Shown piece by piece: positions 5,471 through 6,159 of a stretch of 6,159 nt of DNA. The DNA comes from Armatimonadota bacterium (GTDB lineage Bacteria > Armatimonadota > Zipacnadia > Zipacnadales > UBA11051). The notes beneath the pieces are model-generated. The model had not been told where the DNA came from, did no database searches, and saw only the letters and a program-made list of their open reading frames with translations. The stretch spans positions 2,262-8,420 of the forward strand of contig DPJP01000317.1 in the NCBI GenBank assembly GCA_003542955.1. The letters run 5' to 3'. Numbering within the stretch: position 1 is the first letter of the stretch; every line of letters begins with the position of its first letter. The position numbers and the translations under genes are program-made.

Positions 5471-5947
5471 TCACAGCTTCTGCGAGTACATCACGTACTC
5501 GATGAGCGGCTCAAAGCCGCACTTCTCGTACACGTGCCGGGCGGGTGCGTGGCCCTCGTTGAGGCCCGTCCCCACGCACGCGTACTCCATCCCCGCCGCG
5601 CGGAAGGTCTCGAGCACCGTCTGCACCTGCCTGGTCCCTATGCCGAGGCCCCGCCCGGCGGCGCACACGCCGTTGTAGTGGATCGAGCCGACGCTCCGCT
5701 GTGAGGACATGCTGTAGGTGATGAAGCCGACGACGGTCCCGTCGACCTCGGTGACCAGCAGGCTGTCGATCTCGTCCCAGATGCGGCTCATGACCTTCGG
5801 CACGAGCCAGCGGTCCCACCGCTCCGAGCCCACGGAGCCGTACTTCTCTTCCATGGCGAAGTCCGCGCCGATGGCCCAGACCTCCTCGACTATCTCCTGG
5901 ACCCGGCCCATGTCGGCCGGAGTTCCTTTGCGCATGGTCACGTTCAT
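5471..5947 (-). CDS. GNAT-family N-acetyltransferase
   Basis: This 158-aa protein is of normal GNAT length and transfers an acetyl group from acetyl-CoA to an amine. The N-terminal strand MNVTMRKGTPADMGRVQEIV starts in the usual way. The strand LLVTEVDGTVVGFITYS (63-79) leads to the acetyl-CoA pyrophosphate loop GRGLGIGT (98-105). The end has the family's ARHVYEKCGFEPL block. Start choice: the frame is open up to 5992, but ATG at 5947 has AGGGAGG 6 bases upstream and removes a non-conserved 15-residue lead. The substrate cannot be read from the sequence; amino acids, small amines, antibiotics and protein N-termini are all possible. It converges on the QueC-like gene with only 8 bases between the stops and no obvious terminator hairpin between them. 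Confidence 0.88.
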   Translation of the reverse strand: MNVTMRKGTPADMGRVQEIVEEVWAIGADFAMEEKYGSVGSERWDRWLVPKVMSRIWDEIDSLLVTEVDGTVVGFITYSMSSQRSVGSIHYNGVCAAGRGLGIGTRQVQTVLETFRAAGMEYACVGTGLNEGHAPARHVYEKCGFEPLIEYVMYSQKL

Positions 5948-5953
5948 GCTCTG

Positions 5954-5960
5954 CCTCCCT
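5954..5960 (-). promoter_or_regulatory. Ribosome binding site of the GNAT gene
   Basis: Read on the minus strand, AGGGAGG lies 6 bases before the ATG at 5947-5945. It is the best Shine-Dalgarno match in the window and decides the start over the longer open frame to 5992. Confidence 0.8.
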
Positions 5961-6159
5961 GGGGCGTGCGCGGTACCGGCGGGCGCGGTCAAAGCGTCAT
6001 CACCGGCGGCTGTGTGCGCACACCTTCCTGTCGGTGGTTCCGTGCACCTGCCGACGTGGCGGCCGGAGCGGGGTGTGCCCGAGTCGCGTAGGTTCGCCTG
6101 GCAGCTCTCATCGAAGCGTGGGCCGCATGCAACGACGTCGCGTGCCGTTTGCGCGATGG
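5961..6159. other. Upstream region of the GNAT gene, to the window edge
   Basis: About 200 bases without a supported gene. It holds a 12-bp perfect palindrome (6012-6023) and a TTGACC on the minus strand (5992-5987) that could be a -35 box. No good -10 box lies at the right distance. ATG 6127 on the plus strand opens a frame that runs off the window after 11 codons (MQRRRVPFARW) with no clear ribosome site, so it may or may not be the start of another gene. Confidence 0.35.
6012..6023. repeat. 12-bp perfect palindrome upstream of the GNAT gene
   Basis: GTGTGCGCACAC is fully self-complementary and lies 64 bases upstream of the GNAT start, a plausible operator position. Alternating purine/pyrimidine sequence of this kind also arises by chance in GC-rich DNA. 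Confidence 0.25.

Noticed and set aside
5955..5992. A full minus-strand promoter (TTGACC plus -10) for the GNAT gene
   Set aside because: No -10-like hexamer lies at 16-18 bases; the candidate TACCGC is only 11 bases away.

Overview
The window is a stretch of high-GC bacterial DNA with tightly packed genes, clear Shine-Dalgarno sites and strong G/C preference at third codon positions. It holds no rRNA, tRNA, CRISPR array or insertion sequence. The gene mix is typical of uncultured environmental lineages such as Armatimonadota, Planctomycetota and relatives: a dihydrodipicolinate synthase-family aldolase followed by two small family proteins, and a PP-loop/QueC-like defence-type protein. That phylum guess is weak and cannot be settled from this sequence alone.

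Layout. Positions 2-370 hold the 3' end of a gene for a Thr/Pro-rich protein with a small helical C-terminus, closed by a GC-rich hairpin terminator at 414-440. A HAD-superfamily phosphatase of the pyrimidine 5'-nucleotidase type follows at 457-1110. A 149-base leader with a 14-bp palindrome and a long bulged hairpin precedes a three-gene operon (1260-3111): a dihydrodipicolinate synthase/N-acetylneuraminate lyase-family aldolase with an altered active site, then two small proteins (153 and 147 aa) that look like diverged paralogues of each other. A second intergenic stretch (3112-3309) leads to a two-gene module (3310-5462). Its first protein (258 aa) begins MGTSSS. Its second (455 aa) is a QueC-like PP-loop enzyme with an intact ATP-pyrophosphatase loop and a four-cysteine zinc site. 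A GNAT acetyltransferase (5471-5947, minus strand) converges on the module. The last 212 bases are its upstream region.

How the genes may work together. The aldolase and the two small proteins are spaced as one transcription unit and probably act on one catabolic or biosynthetic route of unknown substrate. The MGTSSS protein and the QueC-like enzyme are separated by 8 bases and are the most interesting part of the window. They resemble the B and C components of the Qat anti-phage system (QueC-like protein with ATPase and TatD DNase), but the ATPase and the TatD nuclease are absent from both sides within the window. The simplest reading is a compact two-gene relative of Qat/type IV CBASS chemistry, in which the QueC-like enzyme modifies its MGTS-starting partner. 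This is inference from motifs and gene order.
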